Shown here: piece after piece, positions 16,664-25,576 of the stretch
How the letters are laid out: the number at the start of each line of letters is the position of its first letter
Position numbering within the stretch: position 1 is the stretch's first letter
Source of the DNA: CALARM01 sp036746235
Lineage (GTDB): Bacteria > Vulcanimicrobiota > SpSt-956 > JAKJGF01
Assembly: GCA_036746235.1 (NCBI GenBank)
Contig: DAIOEN010000002.1
Location: 1-64,000, forward strand
Reading direction: 5' to 3'
DNA: 64,000 nt
The notes under the pieces: model-generated
Told to the model about the DNA's origin: nothing
The model's database searches: none
What the model saw: only the letters and a program-made list of their open reading frames with translations
Made by a program: the position numbers and the translations under genes

Positions 16664-18697
16664 ATGATAAATATCCAGCAGAAATATTTCTTATTATTAT
16701 TCAGTAATATACTCTTTCCTGTAATCAACTTCCTTCTTATATATCTGATTTTAAAAATATCACTTTTTTCAATTCCAGAAGCCATATTTCTTTTATTCTC
16801 TGTAACAGTTATGACCATAATAAGTACAGTCATGGTAAGGCCTTTCCTGACACATGGCACAGCAGATGATGACAGATTACTCTACCGGCTGCCTCTTATA
16901 AATGCCATAATGATTACAGTTTTAACTATCTTATTTTTTATATTTCATATAATTATCAGTAACCCCGGTAATTCAGATATAATACTTTCCTCTGTAAGAT
17001 TGTTAAATACCTTTATGTCTATGATAATATTTACTTATTTTTTGACCTATGATATTGTCCTGTTTCTAAAAGAAAAAATACTTATAAAAAATAATTCTTT
17101 TCCTGCCATAATAAAAATACGGTCATCAGGGTTGTGGAAAAGGATTGCCTTTATCCTGATATTGATTTTTTTTATTCCTTCAATAAGTCTTCTTACGTCG
17201 GCTCATATAAGACTATCTGCCGGTACGGAAGATATTAATAAAATAAAAAATTCTCTCCTTTCTATGAATCATGATTTAGTAATAAACGTCATCACTATGT
17301 CTGTACTTTTGATACCGCTTATTATACTTTTCAATAGAAGTATAACGGAACCGATAAAAAGACTCATAAAGAGCATGAACAAAATCAAAGAAGGAGATTT
17401 TGAGACCATGGTTCCGGTAATGTCCTGCGATGAAATAGGCATGATGTCACAGGGATTAAATCAGATGATGGCAAGTCTCTTCAGCTACAGTACACTGCTC
17501 CGGCAGAGAATAAACAGGCTTACTCTACTCTTCAATGTGAGCCAGGCAATAAATCATATTGAAGAAACAGATAAATTACTTGGTTTTATACTGGATTCAT
17601 TGCTTACTGCCATGAACTCTGAGAAAGCATCAGTCATGCTTATAGATAAAGACAGAGGTAAATTATATGTAAAAACATACAGAGGAAGCTACAGGAATGA
17701 AAATGATTATGATTTTTCTCTGGGAGAAGGTATTGCAGGAACAGTAGCAAAAACAGGAGAAATGATTGTTGCCAATAATGGCCATAAAGATCCGAGATTC
17801 CTGGTTCGTGACCATATAAAAAAAGATTATGATATAAGAAATTTAATATGTGCTCCTATGATTATTAAAGACACGATAATAGGTGTTGTAAACCTGTGTA
17901 ATAAGCAACATGAACTGGGTTATGACAATGATGACATAGATTTATTGAGTACAGTTTCTGCCCAGATTGCAGGTATTATAGAGAGAAATCGCCTCAGAGA
18001 AATAGAACTGGAACATATGAAAAAGGAAAAATATTTATATATAGGCCGTGTTGCGGCAGGAGTGGCCCATGAAATTAAAAACCCTTTGAATGCCATAGGA
18101 ATGATTGTTCAAAGATTTAAAAGAGAATTTAAAGTAACGGAAGATGAAGAAGAATATGTAACATTACTGGAAATTGTCATAAGTGAAGTGTCGAGAGTTA
18201 ACAGCATAGTGGAAAGGTTTCTTAAATTTGCAAGACCACAGGAGCTTAACCTGTCACATATTGAACTTTCCGGCCTGTTAAAAGACATTATAACACTCCT
18301 TACACCTCAGCTCCGGGAAAAAGGATTAATAGTAAAAGAACATCTAACAGAGAATCTGTACTGTAATATTGATACCGATCAAATCAAACAGGCGGTAATA
18401 AATATTATACTGAACGGCATAGAAGCAACAGAAAAAGGTTATATAGAAATATCTTCCGAGAAAAAGGAACATACGATCTATATAAAAATAAAAGACACAG
18501 GATGTGGCATTTCTGAAGAAAATAAAAATAAAATTTTCGAATTATATTTCACAACCAGGCCGGAAGGAAACGGAGTCGGTCTCTGTGTTGCCCAGAAGAT
18601 AATAGAACAGCACAGAGGTATTGTAGAATTAAACAGTGTTCCGGGAAAAGGCACGGAATTTATAATAATTCTCCCTGCAGATAATGCCGATCTGTAG
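16664..18697 (+). CDS. Membrane sensor histidine kinase (HAMP-GAF-HisKA-HATPase), partner of NtrC-type regulator
   Basis: The 677-residue kinase starts with about five to six transmembrane helices (residues 8-190 plus one near 205-225). Next come a HAMP segment (NRSITEPIKRLIKSMNKI), a GAF domain (about 300-445), a HisKA domain with the phospho-accepting His in AAGVAHEIKNPLNAI (about 465), and a HATPase domain with NIILNGIEAT, DTGCGI and GNGVGL boxes. It should sense an unknown signal in the membrane or cytoplasm and phosphorylate the regulator encoded directly downstream. It is divergent from the sigma-54-controlled paralogs, so those are the likely targets. The start ATG 16664 has only a weak AGAGAG site. 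Confidence 0.92.
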   Translation: MINIQQKYFLLLFSNILFPVINFLLIYLILKISLFSIPEAIFLLFSVTVMTIISTVMVRPFLTHGTADDDRLLYRLPLINAIMITVLTILFFIFHIIISNPGNSDIILSSVRLLNTFMSMIIFTYFLTYDIVLFLKEKILIKNNSFPAIIKIRSSGLWKRIAFILILIFFIPSISLLTSAHIRLSAGTEDINKIKNSLLSMNHDLVINVITMSVLLIPLIILFNRSITEPIKRLIKSMNKIKEGDFETMVPVMSCDEIGMMSQGLNQMMASLFSYSTLLRQRINRLTLLFNVSQAINHIEETDKLLGFILDSLLTAMNSEKASVMLIDKDRGKLYVKTYRGSYRNENDYDFSLGEGIAGTVAKTGEMIVANNGHKDPRFLVRDHIKKDYDIRNLICAPMIIKDTIIGVVNLCNKQHELGYDNDDIDLLSTVSAQIAGIIERNRLREIELEHMKKEKYLYIGRVAAGVAHEIKNPLNAIGMIVQRFKREFKVTEDEEEYVTLLEIVISEVSRVNSIVERFLKFARPQELNLSHIELSGLLKDIITLLTPQLREKGLIVKEHLTENLYCNIDTDQIKQAVINIILNGIEATEKGYIEISSEKKEHTIYIKIKDTGCGISEENKNKIFELYFTTRPEGNGVGLCVAQKIIEQHRGIVELNSVPGKGTEFIIILPADNADL

Positions 18698-18716
18698 AAC
18701 AAATGGAGGTGACAGT

Positions 18717-20099
18717 ATTATAAAAAACACAGAAAGCATGAAAGAATTTATTCTTGTAATAGATGATGAAAAAGCTCAGAGAGAAATCCTTACAGGTTTT
18801 TTGAAAAAACTCGGTTATAAAGTAGAGAAAGCTGCCTGCGGGAAAGAAGGGCTTCAGATATTGGCGAATAACCCTGTAGATCTGGTTCTGACAGACTTCA
18901 AAATGCCTGATATGGATGGCATAACTGTACTTCAGGAGATAAAAAAACTTAATCCTGAGATAGGTGTTATTATAATTACAGCCTTCGGAACGATTGAAAA
19001 ATCTGTGGAAGCCATGAGAAAAGGTGCTGAAGATTATCTCATAAAACCAATTAATCTGGACGAACTTGAACTGATTATAAAAAAAGCCTTTGAGAGAAAA
19101 TCCCTTATATCGGAAAATCTGCAGCTAAAGAAAGAGATTTCCGAAAAATATAATTTTTCCCATATAGTTTATAAAAGCAAGGTTATGGAAGAAGTCATGA
19201 ATATGGCAGCAAGGGTGGCACAGTCCAGGGCTTCCGTTTTAATAAGGGGAGAAAGCGGAACAGGTAAAGAATTGATAGCAAGGACCATTCATTACGGAAG
19301 TCCCAGGAAAGACAGACCTCTTATTATAGTTAACTGCGGAGTGCTTAATGAAAATCTTCTCATAAGCACACTCTTCGGTCATGAAAAAGGTTCCTTTACA
19401 GGGGCTATAAAACAGGCGAGAGGTAAATTCGAAATGGCCCATAAAGGTTCTATATTTATAGATGAAGTGGGAGATCTGCCTCTTATGGCACAGGTACAGC
19501 TTCTGAGGGTTCTTCAGGAAGGCACCTTTGAAAGACTCGGAGGAGAAGTTCCGATTGAAGTGGATGTAAGGATAATAGCAGCCACCCATCGACCTATGGA
19601 AGAAATGATTGAAGCAGAAACCTTCAGAGAAGATCTTTTTTACAGGTTAAATGTTATTACCATAAATATACCGCCCCTCAGGGAAAGAAAAGAAGATATA
19701 CCGGCCCTGTTAAATTATTATCTGACCCTGTACGGAGAGGAAAACGGAAAATGTTTACATGGTTTTTCGAAAGAAGCTTTTGATTTTCTTATGAAATATG
19801 ATTATCCGGGAAATGTAAGAGAACTCAAGAATATAGTGGAAAGAGCTGTCATACTGTCACGGGGTGAAATGATTACAAGTGATGATCTGACGGAAAATAT
19901 AAAAAGAAAAGAGAAAAAGAAAGCCAGTATTTCAAACGGCTCATTACAGCATCAGGTAGAAAGCCTGGAGAGAAATCTTATAGAAGAAGCACTTTTACTT
20001 ACGGAAGGGATACAGACGAAAGCAGCAAATCTGCTCGGTATATCGGAAAGAAATCTCAGATATAAAATGCAGAAATTAGGACTAAAAGGAAAGGAGTAA
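18717..20099 (+). CDS. NtrC-family sigma-54-dependent response regulator (probable ATT start)
   Basis: The protein has a receiver domain (acceptor Asp in LVLTDFKMPDMDG), an AAA+ sigma-54 activator domain with Walker A GESGTGKE, the sigma-54 contact loop GSFTGA (usual GAFTGA), FIDEVGDLP and an arginine-finger region. A Fis-type HTH ends the chain (TKAANLLGISERNLRYKMQKLG). It activates sigma-54 promoters from enhancers. An in-frame ATG at 18684 overlaps the kinase stop and has no Shine-Dalgarno. GGAGG (18705-18709) is followed 7 bases later by in-frame ATT 18717, whereas the next ATG (18738) is far too distant. I therefore favour the rare ATT start, giving 460 residues. The two consensus sigma-54 promoters next door are the obvious targets. 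Confidence 0.9.
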   Translation: MIKNTESMKEFILVIDDEKAQREILTGFLKKLGYKVEKAACGKEGLQILANNPVDLVLTDFKMPDMDGITVLQEIKKLNPEIGVIIITAFGTIEKSVEAMRKGAEDYLIKPINLDELELIIKKAFERKSLISENLQLKKEISEKYNFSHIVYKSKVMEEVMNMAARVAQSRASVLIRGESGTGKELIARTIHYGSPRKDRPLIIVNCGVLNENLLISTLFGHEKGSFTGAIKQARGKFEMAHKGSIFIDEVGDLPLMAQVQLLRVLQEGTFERLGGEVPIEVDVRIIAATHRPMEEMIEAETFREDLFYRLNVITINIPPLRERKEDIPALLNYYLTLYGEENGKCLHGFSKEAFDFLMKYDYPGNVRELKNIVERAVILSRGEMITSDDLTENIKRKEKKKASISNGSLQHQVESLERNLIEEALLLTEGIQTKAANLLGISERNLRYKMQKLGLKGKE

Positions 20100-20102
20100 T
20101 AA

Positions 20103-20237
20103 ATTATTAAGAAGTATGTTATACTCCCTCTGAGAGTATTACTGGCAGCAATAGCAATAGCTTTCGTAATGGTGCAATACACAGAATATTCACAGGAAGA
20201 CAGGGAAAGTTCCGGAAGGATGGTGGCCACAGTATAG
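20103..20237 (+). CDS. Small single-span membrane peptide downstream of the NtrC-type regulator (probable ATT start)
   Basis: A 44-codon frame begins 3 bases after the regulator stop and has no ATG before codon 23. GGAG (20093-20096), inside the end of the regulator gene, is followed by ATT codons at 20103 and 20106. The product would be KK-YVILPLRVLLAAIAIAFVMV-QY followed by a polar tail (TEYSQEDRESSGR). This is one hydrophobic helix with a basic N-terminus, a plausible small membrane regulator of the kinase. Evidence is position, Shine-Dalgarno and hydrophobic pattern only. It could be spurious. It shares the ATT-start feature with the preceding gene. Confidence 0.45.
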   Translation: MIKKYVILPLRVLLAAIAIAFVMVQYTEYSQEDRESSGRMVATV

Positions 20238-20286
20238 CTCTCACTAACAATGGTATCAGGCAAACAGGCGGGATAAGGTACAAAAT

Positions 20287-21081
20287 TCAACTTTTTCTGG
20301 CACCTATCATAACCATCCCGTACTGTACCATATAATTATCAGAGATTGCCTGATGTCGAATGAAATTTTTTATAGATTCTATCTCTCCCGTATCCTGCCT
20401 TTCATTCAGGAAATTACTGTAAAGATAAACCTCCTGTGACAGGAATTTTTGAAAGAGCTGTTTATCAACATTTCTGTTAGAAAATGGCTCTACCTCTTTT
20501 TCAAGAAGCTCAAAGCCTGCGTCATCGAGAAAATCCGGTAAGAGGCTGGCAGCTTTACTGTCGATAGAATAATGGTCGCAGAATCTTTGAACAAGATTCT
20601 TGAGCAGATCGAAGGCTATTTGATGCGGTTCACAGACAAATTCATTGAGATCCAGATCAAATATCCAGAGGACTGTCCCTTTTTTTACATGTTCTCCGAT
20701 TTTTGTAAGGATTTTCCTTACATCAGGCAGATGTAAGACGAAGTAACGCATCAGGATACCATCCATATTAGACATGGACGGGATGGTAGCCATGTCGTGA
20801 ATGTCACCTGTATGCCATTCGACATTTGCAACATCCGACTTCATGGCAGAAGAAATCATATGGGCCTTATTATCTATTCCGTAAAATTTTATATCTCTGT
20901 TATTACCGGCTACCCTGGATAGAAAATAACCGTTTCCTGTTCCCAGATCCATAACATTCTTACAGACAGACAGCCCATGTTTTAACATGAAACTATGATG
21001 CCGTCCATAAGATATATCTACCTGTAATTTAAGCTGATTATTTATAACATCTTCGAGAGATAACCATGGCTGTGAATTCAT
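20287..21081 (-). CDS. Class I SAM-dependent methyltransferase
   Basis: The 264-residue protein has the Rossmann methyltransferase motif I VMDLGTGNGYFLSRV (about residues 43-57). It also has an acidic motif II (FYGIDNK), a TGDIHD segment and a hydrophobic post-I strand (GTVLWIFDLDL). No target-recognition domain is evident, so a small-molecule or protein substrate is likelier than DNA. AAAGGATTTAGCT precedes ATG 21081. It lies 58 bases downstream of the primase-like fusion gene on the same strand and converges with the NtrC operon. The substrate is unknown. Confidence 0.8.
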   Translation of the reverse strand: MNSQPWLSLEDVINNQLKLQVDISYGRHHSFMLKHGLSVCKNVMDLGTGNGYFLSRVAGNNRDIKFYGIDNKAHMISSAMKSDVANVEWHTGDIHDMATIPSMSNMDGILMRYFVLHLPDVRKILTKIGEHVKKGTVLWIFDLDLNEFVCEPHQIAFDLLKNLVQRFCDHYSIDSKAASLLPDFLDDAGFELLEKEVEPFSNRNVDKQLFQKFLSQEVYLYSNFLNERQDTGEIESIKNFIRHQAISDNYMVQYGMVMIGARKS

Positions 21082-21139
21082 AGCTAAATCCTTTAATAAT
21101 GCGTAAGAGACTGTTCAAAGAATCCTTTTACATACAGAA

Positions 21140-22777
21140 TCATATTTCTACAAATTGATTGTATACACGTTTCATTATAAAAGGCAGTAATACTACAGAA
21201 TCAGTTTTTTCTTTATAAACTCTGAGTATTACCTGTTTCTCGAATTTTTTCAGTTCATCTTTTGTTTCCTCAAGTTTTATGGCACAACGGCTTTTTTTAT
21301 CTTTAATAAGATTATTGATTGTTTCGGCAGAGGTGCTGAGCTCAACAGACACAGAAATCATTCCGTCCATATCTTCCTGTTTCTCTCCTGTACCGTCATT
21401 TATTATCAGAACCGGTATATTTAACTCCCTTGCCACAGTTCTCAATTTTATTACAGTTTCCACCCTGTTATCAGGGAAAATCAAAAAAGGATCTTCCACT
21501 ATCATTACTATATGAGGGGTATTGAATTTATAACTGAGCTGTTTCGCAGTACTTTCTATAAAATCTATATCAATCTTGCTTCTTACATTCAGCACTTTTA
21601 TCCATTGTGCATAAGATTGATATATACTTACCGCTCCGTGAAGCTGTTCCATAAAATCATCTGCTTTAGGTTCATTCTTCCATTTTTTTGATTCCAGTAA
21701 AGCTTCATTCAATTCGCCTGTTCTGGAAAGAGATTTTAATATGAGCTCTTCCCTGTCAAAACGTCTGCTTATATAAAAAATTACCACAGGAAGCTGTCTT
21801 GTTGAATTATAAGAAGCAATCTGATCTGCAATCTGCAGAGACAGGATTGTTCTTTCTACAGAGTTTCCGCCTTTTATCTCAGTTAACTTACTGTTCTGCA
21901 ATCCTCCGTCTAACAATAAATCAAGTGATTTAAAGCCTGTAGGTACAGGAGAAAAGGTATCTGATGTGAGCCATATGAGCATATTATCCAGAACACTGTC
22001 ATTCATTTCCTGGCTCTCTACATCTGCTACATGATGGACAGGTTCTTCAACAGGGATTATTTCCTCTTTTTTCTCTAAAGGAATTTCTAATTTTTCCGGC
22101 TCTTTTTTAATTTCCCCTGTAGGTTTATCTGAAAAATAGCTTATAATATCAGGCAATACCATAGGATCATTTGTTTTTATTAATTCCAGTGCCATATCAA
22201 TAGGGATAACTTTTTTACTGTCATCCAGGAAGAGTGTATGGCCATGCTTTAATCCTTTCCCCATAATATCGGAATCTCCGAAAAAAGGAAGCCATGCAAA
22301 TTCCCCGCATGCACCTTCGTCTGCCCTGCTTTTTTCTTCTGTAGGATATATGTTTACATATTCTTCAAGATTCAATTTATGAAGCAATACATGGAAAGCT
22401 TCTCTGATAAGAGAAGCAGATGCAGGACTGTCAAAGAATACCCACAGACGGAAACCTGTATCAGAGCACGATCTTTCTATATATGACCTTATACCGCACT
22501 CTGCCAGAGTGCGTTTAACTAAAAAAGTATCTTCCAGATTCTGTCTTTCATTCTCTTTTTTCTCAAATTCCATAAGAGCCCAGTGACAGGTGCCATCTGA
22601 AAGAAAATTATAAAATCCTATTCTCTGATGACCTTTCAGATGACGAAGTAAATACCGGGGCATTTCCTGATTGGGATTTAAAATTTTAAAATGCATGGCC
22701 CTTCCCCGGGCAACACCGCCAATTCTATCAGTTCTTCCTTTGAATAATGTCAGTATATCATTTATGAGTTTATCCAT
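21140..22777 (-). CDS. Degenerate archaeo-eukaryotic-type primase domain fused to a RecA/DnaB-like ATPase domain
   Basis: Residues about 10-200 align by eye with the primase domain of TOTE-type systems. LSDGTCHWALMEFE corresponds to DDTCWFLAADFD, RSCSDTGFRLWVFFDSP to RSxSGNGAHVWIFFDEP, and the ACGEFAWLPF block to GFGNLIALPL. The metal-binding Asp pair is Glu70/Glu72 and the usual His is Arg110, so primase activity is doubtful. After an acidic Pro/Glu linker (215-250), residues 275-545 resemble the RecA/DnaB-like fold: TGFKSLDLLLDGGL, a P-loop position reading KGGNSVERT (no GKT/S), and a Walker-B-like HIVMIVEDPF. Both catalytic centres look altered. The neighbours are a TPR Ser/Thr kinase upstream and a methyltransferase downstream. 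AAAGGAG precedes ATG 22777. A structural, regulatory or conflict-system role is possible. Confidence 0.7.
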   Translation of the reverse strand: MDKLINDILTLFKGRTDRIGGVARGRAMHFKILNPNQEMPRYLLRHLKGHQRIGFYNFLSDGTCHWALMEFEKKENERQNLEDTFLVKRTLAECGIRSYIERSCSDTGFRLWVFFDSPASASLIREAFHVLLHKLNLEEYVNIYPTEEKSRADEGACGEFAWLPFFGDSDIMGKGLKHGHTLFLDDSKKVIPIDMALELIKTNDPMVLPDIISYFSDKPTGEIKKEPEKLEIPLEKKEEIIPVEEPVHHVADVESQEMNDSVLDNMLIWLTSDTFSPVPTGFKSLDLLLDGGLQNSKLTEIKGGNSVERTILSLQIADQIASYNSTRQLPVVIFYISRRFDREELILKSLSRTGELNEALLESKKWKNEPKADDFMEQLHGAVSIYQSYAQWIKVLNVRSKIDIDFIESTAKQLSYKFNTPHIVMIVEDPFLIFPDNRVETVIKLRTVARELNIPVLIINDGTGEKQEDMDGMISVSVELSTSAETINNLIKDKKSRCAIKLEETKDELKKFEKQVILRVYKEKTDSVVLLPFIMKRVYNQFVEI

Positions 22778-22797
22778 TCATATAACTCCTTTACAAA

Positions 22798-22870
22798 TAT
22801 TTCGACTGAGTCATAAATTTTGCGTACACTTCTATTAAAAAACTTATTACATGGCAACTTTACATATTCA
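22798..22870 (+). repeat. Dispersed repeat family D, copy 1
   Basis: TTTCGACTGAGTCATAAATTTTGCGTACAC and the following 40 bases resemble 43193-43268 (TTTCGACTGTGTGATAAATT...). It sits between the primase-like gene and the kinase gene. Partial copies occur near 13055 and 50700. Confidence 0.6.
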
Positions 22871-22888
22871 AAATTCCTGCCCTTCTCT

Positions 22889-25132
22889 TTACCATGGTGC
22901 GGCAAAAATATCTGCCTCTTCATGCTGTGAAAGAGATATGGAAAGCTCTTTTAAATCAGAAGCCAGTTCCAGAACATTTGAATATCTGTCCATAGGTTCA
23001 GGTTCAAGACATTTCATTACTATTTCATCAAACCTTGCAGAAATCCTTTCATCCATTCCTAATTCCTCTATTCTATAAGGGTTTTTCTGAGAAGGTACAA
23101 GCAATTCCTGTATGTCGGCTTTACCGGTAGCCCTTCTCTGATGCATAAGTCCCACTATGCCGGGATCGTCATGAATAAAAGGAGGCTGTAATGTCAATAA
23201 TTCATATATGATACACCCGAGTGAGTATATATCAGCCCTGTGATCAATGGGAGGCAGTTTCCCGTCATAAGGGCTCGGATATTGTTCCGGTGCAGAGTAA
23301 TAGCTGGTACCGACAAAACTTTTTGTTCTCTGATAATTTCTTCTGGAACTCGAAGACATGGAAGATACCCTGCATATACCGAAATCTGTCAATTTAACGG
23401 CCCAGTCATCGGTAATCAATATATTTTCAGGCTTTAAATCCCTGTGAACTATCTGTTTTTCATTATTATGTACCCGCTCCAGAGCCTGGCAGACCTGTGT
23501 AATTACAGAAAATATATCACCTATATTATGTACTGTCCCTTTCTGTATTTTATCTCTGAGGCTTTCTCCGTCAATATATTCCATGGCGAAGACAAATTTA
23601 TCTTCTTCAAAACCGCTGCCCAGTATTTCAACTATATTCGGATGAGGGTAAGGTCTTGCAATGGCTTCAAGGGCACTCACTTCCTTGTGGAAAAAGCTCA
23701 CTATCTGCTGACTCCGGCAGAGGCTGTCATGCATCTTTTTTATTGCAACCTGCCTTCCTGTAGCTTTCTCCTTTCCTTTATATACTACAGCCATTCCTCC
23801 CTCTCCTATTATATTTTCCTTGGATTCATCAAGCTCAAAACGGGCCCAGAATTCATTATAAGTACTTTTTATTATCTTCTTTATAGATGCTCCTCCGAGT
23901 TTTACAAGGTTTCTCTGCCAGACAGAAAAATCAGGATCACATGCTTTTTTGAGTTTTTCTACGAGATTTTCTACTGATTGTATAAAATCTTTATTTATGC
24001 CTTTCCCACCGAGATTTATTATTTTGCCAAAGGCCTCTTTTGTTTCCTCTATAAAACCTCTCTGAAGATAAATATTTCCGGCAGCCATAAGGGACTGATG
24101 ACGTATTTCATTCATCTCACTGTTCAGGGTAATTTCATCCTTACCGTCAATACCCAATGTTCTGAGAAGAGAGACTTTTTTATTTCTATCTCTTTCATCT
24201 TCCCAGGAATTTATCATACATAAAATTTCTTTGAATTTACCAAGTGCTTTATCGATGTCACCTTTTTGATACATAATTTTTCCGAGACAGAACTTTGCAT
24301 AAATATTATTACATTTTATGTCAATTTCTTCCATTATTTTCTGTGAAACATCTATCTCTCCCAGTTCATATTTAAAGAAACCATACCTGCTTTTAAGGGC
24401 TATATTATCAGCAACTGCTGACAGACTGTGTTCGAGGAGAGAAACAGCTTTCTTGAAGAGCTTATTTTTTTCATAGAGTTTTAATAATTTTAATATATAA
24501 ACTGTTTTATCGGAAGGATCTGAAATCTTCAAAATACAGATTCTCTCAAGCATTTCAGTTTCCACCATAGAGTCATGGTCGGAATTTTCCATGGCTTTCT
24601 CATATATTTTCACACTTCTCTCCGGCATATCTTCATCTCTATAAAAATCGCCCAGTTTTCTGTAATAAGTCATATTGCCGGGATCAATAGTTATAAGCTT
24701 AAGCATGGTACTGACAAAGCTTTTCTTTTTGCCGAGCAATAACTGTACCTGGGCGAGATGATAAAGACCTGACGTATCTTCCGGGTAATATTGAAGAGCT
24801 TTCAGGAAATGTTTCTCTGATTTTTCCAGCAGGTTTTGCTCTCTGTATTTAAGAGCTATCTGTATATGACACTGTTTCAAACTGTAATCAATGGATATTC
24901 TTTCACTTTCGGCAAATTGATCTTTTATCTGTGCTATTTCATGTTCCATTTCCTCCTGAATACCAAGGACTTCATTAAATTTCTGTATTCTCTCCAGTTT
25001 TTCTGCCTCTTTAAGCTTTGCTTTCAATTTTTTAATCTTTTTATCTTCTATGGATATTTTTCCTTTTTTAGCTTTATGAAGCAATATAGCCATAGCTATA
25101 CCTATACTGCCTATTAACATATAAGAAAACAT
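22889..25132 (-). CDS. Membrane-anchored TPR Ser/Thr protein kinase
   Basis: The 747-residue protein has an N-terminal membrane anchor (MLIGSIGIAMAILLH), a coiled-coil/Lys-Glu-rich stretch (35-95) and TPR-like repeats to about 460. A C-terminal eukaryotic-type kinase domain follows, with GEGGMAVVYKG, VAIKK, HRDLKPEN, the DFG loop, an activation segment rich in Ser and YSAPEQY. All catalytic residues are present. This is inverted relative to PknB-like kinases, because here the sensor/TPR part is N-terminal. The frame extends to a TTG at 25168 without Shine-Dalgarno. I prefer ATG 25132, which puts the membrane helix at the N-terminus. It is upstream of the primase-like gene on the same strand, separated by repeat D. 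Confidence 0.9.
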   Translation of the reverse strand: MFSYMLIGSIGIAMAILLHKAKKGKISIEDKKIKKLKAKLKEAEKLERIQKFNEVLGIQEEMEHEIAQIKDQFAESERISIDYSLKQCHIQIALKYREQNLLEKSEKHFLKALQYYPEDTSGLYHLAQVQLLLGKKKSFVSTMLKLITIDPGNMTYYRKLGDFYRDEDMPERSVKIYEKAMENSDHDSMVETEMLERICILKISDPSDKTVYILKLLKLYEKNKLFKKAVSLLEHSLSAVADNIALKSRYGFFKYELGEIDVSQKIMEEIDIKCNNIYAKFCLGKIMYQKGDIDKALGKFKEILCMINSWEDERDRNKKVSLLRTLGIDGKDEITLNSEMNEIRHQSLMAAGNIYLQRGFIEETKEAFGKIINLGGKGINKDFIQSVENLVEKLKKACDPDFSVWQRNLVKLGGASIKKIIKSTYNEFWARFELDESKENIIGEGGMAVVYKGKEKATGRQVAIKKMHDSLCRSQQIVSFFHKEVSALEAIARPYPHPNIVEILGSGFEEDKFVFAMEYIDGESLRDKIQKGTVHNIGDIFSVITQVCQALERVHNNEKQIVHRDLKPENILITDDWAVKLTDFGICRVSSMSSSSRRNYQRTKSFVGTSYYSAPEQYPSPYDGKLPPIDHRADIYSLGCIIYELLTLQPPFIHDDPGIVGLMHQRRATGKADIQELLVPSQKNPYRIEELGMDERISARFDEIVMKCLEPEPMDRYSNVLELASDLKELSISLSQHEEADIFAAPW

Positions 25133-25576
25133 TATAGTTTCACAGCCTTTCTCTGAAACAAAAAACAATAGATATAATTCAAGAAAAGGTTAATTTTTTC
25201 CTGCCGTAACAGGTTTCTATATGATGATTTTACAGAATATAAAAGATAAATACGGTAATATATGCTTCCTCCGTGATAATTTTTACAATAAACCTCGTAG
25301 CTGGTAATGGGTGATGCATAAAAATATAACTCATTACACATCAAGCATTACCAATCAATTATTTATATTACAATTTATATGAGAATCGTGAAGAGTGGAG
25401 GGTGAAGAAATGATAAATTATTTAGATAAATTGCCTCTGCTTTTCATCTAAAGCTTTATTTTTAACCGGTATTTATATGATTATTAAGATTACGAGGATA
25501 GTTTTCAGGCATATGGAATTTTACAGGTTCTTCTCTTTCCTGTTAATCCCAAAAATCCCGGGAATCCTGGTCAAAA
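25133..25576. other. Spacer with repeats, no gene
   Basis: It contains an inverted repeat GGTAATG (25303-25309)/CATTACC (25346-25352), repeat family A copy 2 (25416-25464), and family E (about 25541-25575) with its AATCCC units. Promoters for the kinase gene are probably here but none is clear. Confidence 0.5.
25416..25464 (+). repeat. Dispersed repeat family A, copy 2 (shorter)
   Basis: ATTTAGATAAATTGCCTCTG and TTTTCATCTAAAGCTTTATTTT match 16553-16632 and 25794-25873. The copy stops before the TTTTACG part. Confidence 0.7.

Noticed and set aside
18684..18716. ATG 18684 as start of the NtrC-type regulator
   Set aside because: It overlaps the kinase stop, lacks a Shine-Dalgarno, and the strong GGAGG lies downstream of it, pointing to ATT 18717.
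20287..25132. Typical restriction-modification or defence island
   Set aside because: The methyltransferase lacks DNA-methylase motifs (no DPPY/NPPY) and there is no nuclease, so only a loose conflict-system idea remains.
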